A stretch of 64,000 nt of DNA, taken from contig JAJEKV010000071.1 of NCBI GenBank assembly GCA_021234155.1, forward strand, positions 3,842,483-3,906,482. The letters are read 5' to 3'. The position numbers and the translations under genes are program-made. Each line of letters begins with the position of its first letter. Position 1 is the stretch's first letter. The notes under the pieces were generated by a model, which was given only the letters and a program-made list of their open reading frames with translations, was not told the origin of the DNA and did not search any database. The stretch comes from Isoetes taiwanensis (taxonomy: Eukaryota > Streptophyta > Lycopodiopsida > Isoetales > Isoetaceae). Below are positions 1-11,976 of the stretch, piece by piece.

Positions 1-560
1 AGTGTAGTGCTATATATATTATTTAGCAAAAGTTCATATGACAGATTGTAAGCCAGTTCTTATACCTTATGAACCAAGTCAGATTTTGTAACTACTCAAG
101 AGGATGCAGATTGTACTCTTTATCATCAATTAGTTGGAGCTTTATTATACGTTACCATTACACATCCAAATCTGGCCTACGTTGTAGGTGTTCTCACTCA
201 ATTTATGCAGCAATCCAAGCAACCCTATTGGCATGCAGCTAAACGAGTTCTTCATTACCTTAGGAGTATCTCCACAGATGCTCTTTATTACAGCTCAATT
301 GGGTCTTGTTCTCTTGATCTCTTCTCTGATTCAGATATGGCCACTAGTGATGTTGAATGGAAAGAGTCACTTACATGATATGTTTTCTTCTTTGCTGGTA
401 ATGCTATCACATGGCATTCTAAAAAGAAATATACTGTTAATATTAGTACCACAAAGGCTGAACTCAAAGCTTTATGCATAATAGTTCAAGAAATGATATG
501 GTTTGTCCATTTATATGAGGATGGAAGTCCATGTCAAACCAGCCAATATCTGTTATAGTC
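1..560 (+). mobile_element. Ty1/copia retrotransposon remnant (end of RT and RNase H)
   Basis: Translation of the plus strand gives the typical end of a copia polyprotein. A YHQLVGALLYVTITHPNL-type segment is followed by the HWHAAKRVLHYL-like segment and then the RNase H stretch with TWHSKKKYTV and STTKAE-like motifs. The element runs off the left edge, so only the 3' part of pol is in view, and no LTR can be identified. It is a fossil with several breaks. The stretch up to about 780 may be its weakly conserved tail. Confidence 0.85.
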
Positions 561-809
561 ATGCTTCATTCTTTGATTGTTGTCTCTACTAGCTAGATTG
601 TTTGCTATAGATAGGCTTGTCATTCATCACAGCAACAATGTAAAATATTTGAGGAAAATGAGTGGAAAGCTGACCATAGGGACAACATCGAGCTACCCCA
701 TACTGAAATAATACACTGTGTAGGCAAGAGTGGGGGCAATGGCGACAACGTCTCATCGACATAAAAAACCTCACCCTTTCAAGTTTTCGAGAAAAACCCT
801 AATGAGAAA

Positions 810-898
810 ATGTCATCAATGACCTCGAGGATGCCCCAAAGACGAAAGATATATCAAAAAATGTCGTCAAGGACCTCGAAGATGGCCGAAGACAGAAG
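810..898. repeat. Imperfect tandem duplication, about 46 bp unit
   Basis: Two neighbouring copies share ATGTC(A/G)TCAA(T/G)GACCTCGA(G/A)GATG followed by a CGAAGAC-like end. It lies at the junction of the copia remnant and the DIRS-like element. Confidence 0.5.
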
Positions 899-2205
899 AT
901 AAATATGTGGCAAATTCGAATGTACATGCACTAGATCCACAGAATTTCTTGACCCTGACAAAACAGAATGCATAGTCGAAGAAGGTAAGCGTTTGTCATA
1001 TCAACAAATGAAGTTTGTTCTTATTGCTGATCAACATGGTTACGATGTCGCGTTGCAATTTAGTGAATCCTCCAGCTTGTTTTTCTCCTCCAAGGAATCT
1101 AAACGTCTCCATCAAGACAAAAACTTAGCCCAGGAGAAGCGATTGTTACATCCAACTTGTTCTCCTTACAACTCCTCCTCGACTTCTTTTTCTTCTTTTG
1201 CCTCCTCTCCCTCAAACTAAAATAACCCCCGTTATAATATCTGCGGCCATTTTTGCCATACCCCTGAAAATTGCTTTCGTCGTTTTCTACTCCACAATGC
1301 AGTTCTTCCTTCTCCCTCTTCTTTTTTGCATCCTCTCTCCATGGGCCCTTCTTATTTAATGGCTTTGCCTTTGCAGTCGCCCAATCCTATGCTTCCTCCT
1401 CCCACCTTAGTTCCACCCCCATGGTCCTCTTAAGTTGGTTTGAGTTGCTTATCTGAGTTGTTGTTTTATGTGTATTTGCATTTGCATTTATTAACAAACC
1501 ATTTTTTGATTGGTACTTGTCTTATTTACAGATTGTGCTATTTTTTCTTCGTTCTTACCCCACCTTCCTTTTGACCCCATGGCAGTGGATTCCCATTATA
1601 CAACTTTGTTGGTGCAAACTCGTCTCCAAATTGCTTTTCCTTTTTGGCAATCTATTTCAACGAACTCTCTGATTCTTTCGTGGATTCAATGTGGCTATGC
1701 CTTTATTGGGCTTCTGGACCTCCTTCTCACCCCTTTTTGCATCCAAATCTCTCTCGCTTCACCCATACATGCTTTTTGATCGCGCAGCCATTTTGGATTT
1801 GTTGCAAACAGGTGCCATCATTTCTGTACCTTCATATCCTTTTTTCTGTTCACCCTTAGGCTTGTTCCAAAGGAGACCATAAACTTCGCCTTATCTTCAA
1901 TTTGAACCATTTGAATTCCTTTTTATCCATGCCAAAATTTCGTTATAAGTAAAATCTGGTTATCATCATGTTCCAATTTGGCCTCTTCACCATGCTTTTT
2001 TAGGTTTTTCCTTTGAAGGCCAATTTTTTGTATTTATCATGCTTCCTTTTGGCTTCACCTCTGCACCATTCATTTTTACAAATTTATGCGTCCTTTAGTG
2101 CATCATTGGTAGGCTTCTGGCATATGCATGATTCCTTTTGTTTAACCCAACGGGATCCCGTTTTGCTTCGATGTCGTGTTATTCTGACCTTCATTGTGCA
2201 GGTTT

Positions 2206-3441
2206 TTAACACTAGAGTTGTCCAGGGGACCATTCCTGATCCATGGACCAGAATTGATGCATAATCTCTATTCCAAAGTTGGGATCAAAATTGATTAAGA
2301 TGTTTCCTCTATTAATTTTTAAACTTCCAGTCCTGTGGACCAATAATGGTCTGCAGTGGAACTGCACATAGCAGTCTAACTTGACTTTTTATGGTCATAA
2401 ACTTTTATATTTTTGTTTAAACTTTTTTGCATTAATTTTATAACATGGGACATTTTGAGAATGTGACTTTTCAAAGTCACATCTCGAGGCATAAATCTAG
2501 AATAAATATAGAAGACATATTTGAAGTTAATGTTGTGAAGATAAATCCAAATCTCAAGGTTATGCTCAACAAATATTTTCATTACTCAAGGTAATCAGAA
2601 GCTATTCATATCCCAAAATTCAACTTGAGATCGATTAACACAAGGAAGTTATTTATTTTAAATGGACCTATGAATGAACCAGTAATGGGCTCAGATACAG
2701 AAACCTTTCTTGATTTCTTGTGACCATATCTTTTGCATTTTTAATAAGTTTGTTTTTCCATTGGTTTCATACCACTTTGAACTTTTATACTATGATTTTT
2801 TGGAGGACATCATAGAGTATTTTTTGCTCTATATGCGAAAATATCAATCATTATTACAAGTTCCCTAAAATTGAGATAAAAAATGATAACTCAAATATCA
2901 AATTCAAGGCTAGCCAATGTTTTTATGGGATGGAGGAACTTGTCAACTGCTTATATATCAAATATTAGCTCAAAATGCATCTCCTTATAAAAGTTATTGT
3001 ATTTAAACTACAACTGCCTTCTGGGAACTATAATTGGTTCTGAGGAGGCAGAAAGCAGTTTTGACCCTGTCATGTTTGAACAACCCTATCTTTCTTCACA
3101 GACTTCGGATTGACACGTGGTTTTTTGTATCTTTTTCTCTATCTTGTGTAGAAAAATATCATAGTAATCAAAAAATTTGAAAAAATCTTTTTGTCGAAAC
3201 AGTTTGACTTTATTTAAACATGAACCTTTTGGTACTTGACCACCCTGAGTTTTTTAGAGCATAACTTACAAGAATGGAGGCATATATATTGTTAGATATT
3301 TTTCTAATAGAGCAGGACTGCCATATATGAACTTCTAGGAAGGGTTCGAATAGATTTTGTGTCGTTGATTTTATATGAATTTTAAAGTGAACACTGCAAA
3401 TGGACCATTTTTGGTCCATAATGGGACAACTCTAGTGTTAA
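2206..3441. mobile_element. Non-autonomous piggyBac-like DNA transposon with TTAA target duplication
   Basis: Perfect 14-bp terminal inverted repeats, CACTAGAGTTGTCC at 2,210-2,223 and its complement at 3,424-3,437, are each bounded by TTAA (2,206-2,209 and 3,438-3,441). TTAA duplication is the hallmark of piggyBac transposition. The ends also carry subterminal GGACCA/TGGTCC palindromes. The interior (about 1.2 kb) has no transposase-like reading frame, so it must depend on another copy. It sits inside the DIRS-like RT/RNase H region. A PIF/Harbinger assignment (3-bp TWA duplication) fits less well because the flanks read TAA on one side and TTA on the other. Confidence 0.7.
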
Positions 3442-4634
3442 TTGCTTGGCAGAAATGACGTCTTCTAGAGTCTCATTGCACCATTTTTCTTGGCCTTTTG
3501 CTTGATTCTTCTGCTATGATCCTCTGTTTTTTTCAACAAAATTACAACCGTTCGTTCACCTTTCATCTTCCATTATTTCTTCTTCATATCTCACTTCCCG
3601 ATAGCTCGCTAAGTTTCTGAGTTTTTTATAGTCTCTTCAGATTATTTTTTGCTCCTTTATGTCAGCTCTCACTTTTTTCTCCTACTGCCTCATTAACCCT
3701 TGTCATGGGGATGCTCTTGTCACTTATCATCATTATCACGCATGGAGGTTGTCCTTTGAAAATCCATAGCTCTTTCTTTTGGTTTTCACTCTCTTCTTCC
3801 AGTCACTCATCTATTGTATTGGGATTTGATGCCAGTTCTTTTAGCTGGGGAGGTTGCTTGCTTCTCCTAGGTCAGTCTTGCATGGATTTTGTGGAACTTG
3901 TTTTTGAGGCCGAAGTTTCTCATTCATCTACTTGGCGGAAACTTTTTGCTTTTGCCAAGTTCTTCATTCGGCTATGCCTTTTCTTTCTTCCCGCATTATT
4001 TCTCTTCGGGGTGATAATTTGAATGTTGCCAATATCATCCAAAAATGGGGTTCCTCTTATCCAGACGTCCATTTCCTTATCCTTGAAATTTTTCTGCTTT
4101 GTTTTTATTTTTCCATTTCTTTGGAACCAGTTTGGATTCCTTGTTCTCAAAATGAATGAGCTGATTATCTTTCTCGCCTCCCTTAGTCCGATGAATTTGC
4201 TCTTGCACCTTGGTGTTTCAACCACATTCTTTATGGGGACCTCATCATGTTGATCATTTTGTCTCTCCCCTCAATGATAAACTTCCTGTTTTCAACACAT
4301 GCTTTGATTACCCTCATTGTGTTCCTCCTGATGCTTTTACTTATGATTGGCATCTATTGTTTAAATTTGGTTTTTCCGATCTAGAGAAAAACTTTTTGGA
4401 TTTTTTTTTAAGTTGGTTTCCCTAGGTTTTAAAGGGTTTTAGCTATAGGAAAATATTCCCGATATTAGAAAAATTGGATGAGTTTTTTTAGCACGATTTT
4501 GGGTCAGGGGTTTTCGGATATGGAGGCCGAATTAGGGATGACGAGAGTTTAAGCGGCATGACAGACGTGTGGAGCACATGAAATAGCAATTTCTCTGCAA
4601 TTCTATTTCAAGCTTATGCAGTATTTCTTGCAGA

Positions 4635-4838
4635 TTATTCGTCAGCCCGCTGGAGCTTTGGGTTTGCCAGATGCATGTGCGAAACATCTGTTGAAGCAGA
4701 GAAGATGGTGTATTATTGTGGTAAATCCATCTACTTGAGCCCTGCTTTAGAGGTTCTAAGCTTCTTATTCGCAGTACCTACTATGACGTATTTTCTTTCT
4801 GATCTTTGGTTCTTAATTTATTCCCTTGCAATCAATTA
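4635..4838 (+). pseudogene. Unidentified membrane-protein-like fragment
   Basis: An open stretch of about 68 codons follows a splice-acceptor-like TTGCAG. It contains a hydrophobic run (LEVLSFLFAVPTMTYFLS and onward) typical of a membrane helix. I do not recognise the family. It lies within the body of the Helitron, so it may be a captured exon of a host gene. No start codon is visible and the frame closes at TAG near 4,840. Confidence 0.25.
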
Positions 4839-5553
4839 GAATAGCCATTTGGACGACCTCAAAATTTTTATCGTAGCTCTTGCTAGAACCTTCGTTATAG
4901 GACCATCGTCCATGCCCAGATCGTTGGAGTGTTTTGAAGCTCATACGTAGATTTATCTGATCATTTTTATCGCCAGTAGAATATTAAAGAACCCAGGCCT
5001 CTATGAATGTATGACTATCTAGCATCAATATGCCTTGCGAGTTTAGCCTTCCTCAGACTTGGCAGAATTTGGGCGATCCTAACAGCATAGATACAAGGTG
5101 GCAGGTAAAGAAAATCATCCTTTTTTTTTTCCTTCCGATTACGGCGAAAATTTATGCGGGGAAATATTTTAGATTTTCCATTTCCTAGGCGTGGCAACGT
5201 TATTTTGCCGATTGCAGTCCTTGCAGACAAGAAGTTCTTCTCTTGCAATGGGTTACTTCATGGTATATTTGTTACTGATTAACATGTTTGCGCTATTGCG
5301 AGCCTTCTCCTTTATTTTTTCTTATAGTAGAACTTCTTTCTTTTCTCCAAATGCCAAAATCAAATACTTATTGTTGTTGTGGATTATATGTTCTGCTGAG
5401 ATATTATGATTTCGAAATTCAACTATTATAGGGTTTGCATTGCTTGATTATCCGTCCCCAATTTTTGGCGACATCGAAGCCACGCTTTATCCCCATAAAG
5501 CCTGCTGGCGATGCCAATCCGGTGTGTACAATTTTGCATAATCTAGAGGCTTC

Positions 5554-5958
5554 TTGGTTGCATCCAAAGCCCAGGTCTTTCTAACATGGCTGGGTTGTAT
5601 GCTCTCCAATTCGTTTTTACATTTTATGGGTTGGTTATATGATTCCAAAACTGCAGATTTTGAGCGAGCGTGCATGTTGGCAAAGACGAGTTATGCAGGA
5701 ATGCTTTTTTCAAGCTTGGCATGGGCTCTTGCTTCTATCAACACATGGAGCAGGAAGGTAATGACCAAACATAATTACTTTTATCAGCATGGTAGATACC
5801 ATTACATTTCAGACATACCGAGGGGGAATAAACTTCGAACTATTGCTCAAGTTCTCATAATAAATGGTTTGAATATGATGTTTTTAAGATACATTACCAT
5901 CTACGTAGATAAAGGCCCCATGGCATTTCGGTTCAAAAGCAAAACCAAAGTTAAATAG
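5554..5958 (+). CDS. Unidentified hydrophobic ORF, 134 aa, inside the Helitron
   Basis: This is the longest open frame in the Helitron body. The reading frame is also open for about 45 codons upstream of the first ATG apart from stops, which suggests an exon fragment rather than a complete gene. Residues about 5-25 and 45-65 are hydrophobic (FLTWLGCMLSNSFLHFMGWL and MLFSSLAWALASI), consistent with two membrane spans. The C-terminus is basic (RFKSKTKVK). I do not recognise a family. Helitrons are known to capture host gene pieces, so a captured fragment is the favoured reading. A chance ORF cannot be excluded. Confidence 0.3.
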   Translation: MVASKAQVFLTWLGCMLSNSFLHFMGWLYDSKTADFERACMLAKTSYAGMLFSSLAWALASINTWSRKVMTKHNYFYQHGRYHYISDIPRGNKLRTIAQVLIINGLNMMFLRYITIYVDKGPMAFRFKSKTKVK

Positions 5959-5959
5959 A

Positions 5960-8560
5960 TGAAGTTCCTATCATCTGTCTTATCCTCACAGGAGCAACTC
6001 CTTTATCATGTGGTAGTGGTTGGTTTGCTCCTCCTGCTCCTTTGGGAGCAAAAACCTTTGAGATACGGTTAATGATTGCATAAACATTAGCGCTCAAGGC
6101 AAATAGATTTGTAGTTCTTCTAATGTGGCGAGTCCATTGTATTTATGCATTTCGGTTTTCTTTTTGTTCCACGCCCTATAAGCGTGTATCCATAAGCACA
6201 TATGTCCGGCTTTCATTTTAGACAAAGCATGATTTGTGGATGTCACTATGGAAGCGAAAACATGATTTTAAGCTTCAGGATGATTATAAAGGAGATGCAT
6301 TATCTTTACGTTAAGTTTCTTGAACCCCATCATTTATATTCTCCATTGGCAAGGTGCAATAGAATTTTAAGAAACAGATATCAGGAGTTTTGGACATGCT
6401 TTGTTTGGAACCGGGTATGACTTCCACATTTGTTTTTCCATCGCTTACTTTCATGCTTTGTTTGGAACCGGGTATGACTTCCACATTTGTTTTCCATCGC
6501 CTACTTTTTGTAGGTATTCTTACTAGGTAGTTGTGCTTCAAGGGTCCCAATAGCATAGAGCTTTTTATGTTGCAGGTTCCAGTTCATCCTCTACATTTTT
6601 TATACAGACACAAATCCATTATCATACACAATGCGTTATTGAACATTGAACATTAATAGTGGAACCAAAGAAAAAATCAAGGGGGGTTGCAACGACAAAC
6701 TTCTTGCTTCAACTCATTTGCTTATATTTGTGAGAGTTTGTTACGTCTATAATGAGCTTTGAGCAGCTGAAGATCATGTCACTCAAGCATCCATCATTGT
6801 AAAATATATTCTGTGTGTTTGTAAAGGCTACCTATTTCACATTAGAAATCATGAGAGAGTTTATGAGAATGAAAAAAGATAAATGGTTTGAGCTTAATGT
6901 TACAATGTTAAGTCAAGCTGTAGTCCTAGCAGATGAATTGTATTATTATAATTGAACATCTATTAGGTCTATTAACATGTTAAAGGTTGAACACACTGTT
7001 GCAAATACTTTCAGCTCAACGATGATTAAATCCTTTGGAGTTTCCATGCCATTACACACTACATTGAAACTCTAATAGGTCAGGAAGGTACATAGTGTAT
7101 AGTTTAGCACTACCAAGGGCCAAAATCGCAACATCACCCTCATGTCCTCATTGTTCTGCATCACCACTATATTATATATGACAATAGAATGTAAACAGTA
7201 ATTGGAAAATTGATCTTTCATAAACACACGGTGAAAGTCAAAAATTGCCACACTGGCAAGAATTGCCATACAATTTTCTTTCTGTGGATTCACTTAGAGT
7301 TCATGCCCTACACATAGTACAACTAAGGAAATCCTATTGCACATGATTGTTTCCATCATCTGACATCTATCATCTGACATCTGAAGCCTACGTATTAACT
7401 ATAATAGCAACACAAGTATTTTATGTGGAAAATAGACAAATATCAGGCAACTTATCCAATAGTCTCTCTGTTGTTTAAAAGAAACAAAGTTGTATGCGTC
7501 GAATCTCTCAGTACTTTTCCAAAGATGAGAAGTTCAAATATTGTCACGTTATATGTGCAATAGTCTCTTTATTTTAGGCTTAAAACAAACAGAGTCGGAT
7601 GCAAGTCGCAACATCAAGCAGTTAACATCGATAAATTGGTAATTAAGGTCTTATTTTTTTGTCCATATAATCACATTTCATAATCCCATGCTTTTACGAA
7701 GTGAGAAGTTCATGTAGTTGTATGTGCAATAGGCTCATTGTTGTACTAGGTCACAACGTCCCTTTTTGTCCATATAATGCATAGTAACCACATAGGATAG
7801 TAAGATGAACCATAATAGGGCCTCAAATCTCCTTTTCTACTACATTGGGTTTCTTTTTCTACATCATCAAACTTTGCGATGTTATAATTAAATATGCAAT
7901 GAGTATTTAGTATCTTAGTCTTACTACTCAAAGACATGTTTTATCTATGGAACTACCAAACGCTTTGTGAGGAATGTGGATGCTTCATTTATTTCGTTGA
8001 ACTTGCAAGTGCTCCTTACAAAAAAAATTGATCCATTTATGACGTATACCCTTCACATAGCCACATGTATGCAAGAACTCTCCATGGACCATTTCTCTTC
8101 AATGGCCTATTGTATCCACCAACTCCCATATTCCATTCTCTATTTAACAATCACATTATAAACAACTGCAACGTGACACACATCCATGGTCCACTACCTC
8201 AAATCCAATAGAAGAGAAGAGACTTGATCATAATAGACATATTGCCCAGTGGGTTTACCAACTTAATCTATATATGTTTTTCTATAATAAAACTACATTT
8301 AGGCCTACTTCAGTTCTCCCATTTTTCGCTTGCCCTTCAATTTAGCAAGGCGATCTACATATGCAACTTCATGCTTGCCTACAATAGCACTCAATCCTAA
8401 CAACGAGTCCCTTTCGATAAGCTCATTTTATTTTGTTATACAAAGGGGTCTTTAGGTCTTACACAACCTATTTACATCAATATAGTACACCTACCATTAA
8501 GATTTTAGCTCCATGTATTTAAATTTCTCTACAACTTCATCATTGCCTACAACAGGCCCG
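5960..8560. other. Helitron body with no recognisable gene
   Basis: AT-rich sequence. Apart from the 57-bp duplication and a few degenerate repeats containing GTGCAATAG(T/G)CTC near 7,460, 7,555 and 7,725, I see no coding, RNA or element signal on either strand. Confidence 0.4.
6395..6507. repeat. Tandem duplication, 57 bp x 2
   Basis: CATGCTTTGTTTGGAACCGG and the following bases to 6,451 are repeated at 6,452-6,507 with two differences (one T lost and one T-to-C). The small divergence implies a recent local duplication. Confidence 0.85.
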
Positions 8561-8567
8561 TAACTAT

Positions 8568-8596
8568 GCCCGGCAACGCCGGGCACCCGTTACTAG
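8568..8596 (+). repeat. Helitron 3' terminus (hairpin plus CTAG)
   Basis: A perfect 7-bp stem with a 3-nt loop is followed by ACCCGTTA and CTAG, with T as the next base. The same hairpin family recurs at 50,914-50,935 (same strand) and at 20,685-20,712 and 57,679-57,706 (opposite strand). Confidence 0.8.
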
Positions 8597-9414
8597 TTTT
8601 TTTAAGAATTATGTTTTCCTCCACAATCCTTGTTTCCACGTGTTTTATCACATGCCGCAACGTGCTTTGCTCGCATTACTTTGGTTGTCTTACATTGGCC
8701 TTCCGCTCCTTGGAGGCCCCTTCTTTGGACCGGTACTACTTGGGCACGTTTTATATTTGATGTTTTATATTTTGATGCATTCTCTCAGGCGCTGTTGCCC
8801 CATATTTTTGCTACTTTTGCAGGTTGTCGCAGTCATATAGCTCTTTATGTTTTTTGTTTTCAAGTCAATATTAATTTTTTCTTCCGTTGTGTGTTCTAGC
8901 ATTAATTTATTTTATTCCGTCACAGGAAGTACCTTTACTCCTTTGTACCCTCCCATTGGTTTTTTCTTCTAGAGTCCCTTCTACCCTGCTGGCATATGCT
9001 GCTAGTTTCCGCCGTATACTGCAGGCGACGCCATGACCCCTCGTCTGTTATTACCTCTTGATCCCCATCATGTGCATTCTATTATGCTTCATTTTGCTTA
9101 CCTTGCCGCTTCTTTTTCCTCTGAGGTCGAGAGCTCTCTTATCCTTCTATCTTTCGCGTCTTTTCTTAGGGTTTCCGAGGCATTGGCTCTTAATTAGCGT
9201 GACCTTTCTTTCTCTCCATCTCATGTCGACATATTTATTCATCATTCCAAACAGGACCATCATACTTGCGGCCCTACTATTTCCTTGGCACGTTTACCCT
9301 CCTTGGCTTGCCCTCTCACATTATTTCATCATTTGATTTCTGCTGGTGGATATCATCTCCATGACCCTCCTTCTAGTGGCCCTCTGTTTCATTCTTCTCC
9401 ATTGTTTGTTCGCC

Positions 9415-10173
9415 CCTTGACCATACTTGGCATGAAACGGAACAATTTTAGGAACGACAAGCCTTAAAGAACGAGCACAGCGAGCTCACCGACACGGAAT
9501 GGAATGGAACGGAAACCACTTAAAATGATCAGAAACATTGGAATCTATCAAAATATTATCTGCAAACACAATATTTACAGCAACAAATTCTTAAAATGCA
9601 TAAAATGTAGGCTGTTCTATTCCTTGTTACAGAATTTCAGAATGGGTTCGTCTATTTTTCAAGGTCACAAAACTTGTGCTTAGCTGAATGAATCTTAGAA
9701 GCATTATTTGAAATCGATTGGAGTAGAAGCTTTCAGGCAAGAGCACCCAAACGCTATACAAATCCCACTACTCCAAAATGAAATGACAAAATTCTTATCT
9801 GCTAAAATGATGCTAAAATCTTGAGCTGAAATCCTGCTGCAGAAGTGTGGAATTAGAAGTGCATTTCACTTCCGAAATTACGCATTTCACTTCTGAAAGC
9901 CATTCCAGATCTGTTTTCGTTTTTAGATCCCAATTTAGGTCTCCCCAAGAATCGGATGCCTTATTTTTTGGCGGTCAAATTAGGATATGGCGTTCTTGCC
10001 TCAGAGAACGACTAAATTTTGGGGCAGAACGCTGCTGAGAACGGCATTCTTGCCAACAAAGAAAGAGCCCTAAATTTGAACGGGAACACGACACACCAGC
10101 AAGGAAAACTTTCCAACCGTTCTGCCATTCTAATGGCATGGAATGCCGTTCTATGCTAACTATGACCTTGACC
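9415..10173. mobile_element. hAT-like non-autonomous DNA transposon in the recombinase region
   Basis: An 8-bp direct duplication CCTTGACC (9,415-9,422 and 10,166-10,173) flanks a 743-bp insert. The insert ends are imperfect inverted repeats: left ATACTTGGCATGAAACGG, right (complement) ATAGTTAGCATAGAACGG. An 8-bp duplication is characteristic of hAT elements. The interior has repeated GAACGGCATTC-like words and no transposase. It split the tyrosine-recombinase part of the DIRS-like element. Confidence 0.6.
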
Positions 10174-10739
10174 TATCAGACTGCACGTTTATGGTGGCGA
10201 TAGTGCCTTTCAGCTATTGGTCTTGACCCTTCTCGATATGGTACTATTCTGCTCGCTGCGGCGGGGCCTTAGTAGCAGCAGTGCGAGGGATCCTGGATGA
10301 TATTGCACGTGCCCACAATCGATGGTGGTCTTGGGCTTCGCATTCCCGCTATGTGATTCGAGATTCCGCACACCATCTTACCGTTTCTCGCCGGTTGAGA
10401 TTATAAGATTCAATTCTCTGGTAGTCGGCAGGTTTTTCTATGTCCATTGTGAGTTCCTTCCTAGAATACATTTTGGTTTCTTCACTTTGCCTACTCCAAT
10501 CTATGTCCCTCCCTTTGATTACTCCAATCTCCATCCCGCTTGCGGTACTTGTTATCTTCTCCTCAGCATCGTATTGTAGACGACTCTTTTTTGTTTTTGT
10601 TTTGAGGCTTTTGTGCTGATGTATATATTGAATTTTACGCGAACTTTCTAGTTCTTAATTACCCATTATACCAAAACTGCCAGCACATCTACATTGCTTT
10701 ATTTGGTTATTACATTAAACGACTTGGGGTAGGATCACA

Positions 10740-11140
10740 ACTACCGTTATGTTATGTTAAAATTTAACTTTTTAGCACCTTACCCCTTATGACTAAATTA
10801 CTTTGCAATTCCCACCAATTGTTATGTTAAATTTTTAATATAATGGATTTGATTAAAAAAAAAAATGCATTCACATTTTCAAATAGTTAAGTTAATTTAC
10901 TAACATGATGAATTTAGTTAAAAAGAGGTTCACACCAATAATTATGTTAGTGGCTAACGTAATGGATTTTATTAAAATTAGGTTCACACATAAGTGGTGA
11001 GCGAAAAAAAAATTTAACCCTCTCAGGGAGGGGTTAATTTGCACTACAACTGTTAATTTTTTTAAAGAAATTGTTAAATTTTAACATAACGGAATCATGT
11101 GTGAACTACAACTTTAACGGAACTAAATCCATTAAAAATG
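10740..11140. repeat. Foldback/MITE-like repeat cluster
   Basis: An 18-bp inverted repeat (GTTATGTTAAAATTTAAC near 10,747 and its complement near 11,073) brackets three degenerate direct copies of a unit of about 60 bp. Each copy contains TAATGGATTT.ATTAAAA and AGGTTCACAC. No target duplication is clear. The rest of 10,600-11,300 is AT-rich without genes. Confidence 0.5.
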
Positions 11141-11304
11141 AACCCCCCTTAATTGCCACGGGCCTAATGGAAATTTTTAACGGGTATGGTAACCTAATTT
11201 TTTTTTAACTTAATTGAATTTAACCCCCTAGTGCGAACCCACCCTTAGTCTCCCTTCTTCCCCTCTTTTCATATGTTTGTCCTAGAGGAGGGTGCCCTTC
11301 TTTC

Positions 11305-11420
11305 ACCCACTTCCCTTCAATGGCCCACTTTTTGCCCCTTAATAGCCCAGTTTTGCCCCTTTGATAGCTCACTTTTGCCCTTTAATAGCCTGCCTTTGCC
11401 TTTTAATAGCCCACCTTAAG
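11305..11420. repeat. Degenerate tandem repeat, about 24-26 bp x 4-5
   Basis: Successive copies of TTTGCCC(C/T)TTTAATAGCC(C/T) run up to about 550 bp upstream of the dehydrogenase start codon. Confidence 0.7.
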
Positions 11421-11976
11421 AACTATTAAAAATTGAGCTAAATGCATGGTCTATTGATGGGCACTTGTGGTCTAATGAAGGTCAATTGTGAGTATTTTGT
11501 GGTCTATGGAAGGGCTTTTGGTGGTCCATTGAATGGCATTTGTGGGTCTATTCGTGTCAAAATTACCATACAACTTAAAATCTTTATAGCAACCTTCTAA
11601 TTTGTCGAAACGACTCGTGTTTAGTATCAATTGAAAGCTAAATTTTGTTATATTAAAATAGGAGATTCAAAAAAATAAAGCCCTCTATGGGCACCCTCTC
11701 CTATTCATTTTACGCTATCAACATTATTGTTGTTCTAACTTAGTTTAAACTTGGTTTAGAGGGCAAACCCATGTTGCTTTAGCAACTTGTTAAGGTTAGC
11801 ATCATAACACATATCACTGGACATCCAAAAACAAGGCCTCCATTTGCCAACCATAAAATCGACAAGTCGCACTTTCCCAAAGTTGAATATGTTTTAAAAC
11901 ACCCAATCAAGCAACGCGCCACATAAACAATTTCTTCTTTCCTTATCCAAATGTCCACGATTTATTCCAGCCTACC

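Larger units (their letters stand above)
4380..8596 (+). mobile_element. Helitron (non-autonomous) inserted in the DIRS-like element
   Basis: The 3' end is diagnostic: a GC-rich hairpin GCCCGGCAACGCCGGGC (8,568-8,584), an 8-nt spacer, then CTAG at 8,593-8,596 followed by T. This matches the Helitron rule of a hairpin, a CTRR end and insertion between A and T. DIRS-like coding similarity resumes right after it. The 5' end is inferred: an A followed by TC at 4,379-4,381 lies where DIRS similarity stops. That boundary is a candidate only. No Rep/helicase is visible in the 4.2 kb body, which instead holds hydrophobic coding-like segments. Confidence 0.65.
900..10600 (+). mobile_element. DIRS-like tyrosine-recombinase retroelement, broken and nested
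   Basis: The order gag-like part, RT, RNase H, tyrosine recombinase on the plus strand is that of DIRS/Ngaro elements. The gag-like part (about 990-1,460) has a knuckle-like ICGHFCHTPENCF. The RT (about 1,500-2,190) shows RLIFNLNHLNSFL and LPFGFTSAPFIFT-type motifs. The RNase H (about 3,450-4,370 and 8,600-8,850) shows WGPHHVDHF and a SAPWRPLL-like end. The recombinase (about 9,000-9,422 and 10,170-10,350) shows HHSKQDHHTCG and RWWSWASHSRYV-like motifs. It is old and broken many times (more than ten). Three other elements have inserted into it. DIRS elements are uncommon in flowering plants and better known from other green lineages, fungi and animals. The outer ends are not resolved, so the limits are approximate. 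Confidence 0.8.

Noticed and set aside
1-600. Intact copia element
   Set aside because: Only the pol tail is in the window, it is broken, and no LTR is visible.
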